Of a stretch of 5,773 nucleotides of DNA, positions 5,647 to 5,773 are shown piece after piece. The stretch lies in assembly GCA_003222835.1 (NCBI GenBank), contig QHXE01000204.1, positions 1 through 5,773 on the forward strand, in the 5' to 3' direction. Under the pieces are notes generated by a model. The model had not been told where the DNA came from, ran no database searches, and saw nothing but the letters and a program-made list of their open reading frames with translations. Position numbers and translations under genes: made by a program. This DNA is from Acidobacteriota bacterium (GTDB lineage: Bacteria > Acidobacteriota > Blastocatellia > Pyrinomonadales > Pyrinomonadaceae). Numbering within the stretch: position 1 is the stretch's first letter; every line of letters starts with the position of its first letter.

Positions 5647-5773
5647 ATGACCCTGGAGACGCTAATCAGGTCTGACCTTTGGAAAACTTTTGAGAAGCAG
5701 GCGCGCAAACAAAAGAAGCAGCCGAGCGATTTGTTGGCGGAACTTCTGCGCGAGCATCTTGAGATTGCGGAAG
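5647..5773 (+). CDS. Small DNA-binding/antitoxin-like protein, 3'-partial
   Basis: Forty-two codons are visible before the window ends. The protein starts MTLETLIRSDLWKTFEKQA, continues with a Lys/Arg/Gln-rich stretch (RKQKKQ) and then a helix PSDLLAELLREHLEIAE. A short strand, a first helix with basic residues, a turn and a second leucine-rich helix is the pattern of ribbon-helix-helix antitoxins and related small regulators. The family cannot be named with certainty from this fragment. It is 57 bases past the DUF4340 stop and has its own strong ribosome site, so it is probably separate from the cassette, although no terminator lies between. If it is an antitoxin, a toxin gene (for example PIN or RelE type) would be expected just downstream, outside the window. 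It might instead be a lone small regulator. Confidence 0.5.
   Translation, partial: MTLETLIRSDLWKTFEKQARKQKKQPSDLLAELLREHLEIAE

Overview
The window looks like a chromosomal piece of a free-living, mid-GC Gram-negative-type bacterium. Acidobacteriota is my best guess, for two reasons. The first is the overall character of the proteins: NTF2-like proteins, a Gld-type ABC cassette followed by a DUF4340 protein. The second is the style of the intergenic palindromes, which are REP-like with TTGAAA/TTCA loops. This assignment is inference; there is no rRNA or marker gene to settle it.

Layout, all on the + strand. Bases 2-493 hold the 3' part of an NTF2-like (DUF4440/SnoaL-type) gene whose 5' end lies outside the window. 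A well-formed sigma70-type promoter (521-550) follows and precedes a four-gene cassette. Its genes are a GldA-like ABC ATPase (615-1607), a GldF-like ABC-2 permease (1894-2661), a GldG-like membrane-anchored auxiliary protein (2662-4038) and a DUF4340 membrane-anchored protein (4210-5589). A new small gene with a strong ribosome binding site starts at 5647 and runs off the end; it resembles a ribbon-helix-helix type antitoxin or DNA-binding protein.

The ATPase and permease should form an ABC-2 type exporter in the inner membrane. The GldG-like and DUF4340 proteins each have an N-terminal membrane anchor and a large domain probably exposed to the periplasm. The likely unit is an ATP-driven membrane machine with extracytoplasmic partners. 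Its substrate is unknown, and the Bacteroidetes gliding role should not be assumed.

The two gaps in the cassette are the unusual part. The gap between ATPase and permease holds a 184-bp nested, mirror-symmetric inverted repeat (1680-1863). The gap between the GldG-like and DUF4340 genes holds a cluster of three hairpins (4096-4179) and a second, truncated copy of the first 19 codons of the DUF4340 gene (4040-4096). That copy begins one base after the upstream stop codon. The two intergenic elements share the core CGTTGAAACG, so both probably belong to one REP-like family that has invaded this operon twice. The DUF4340 protein itself appears to be built from three alternating A-B repeats.
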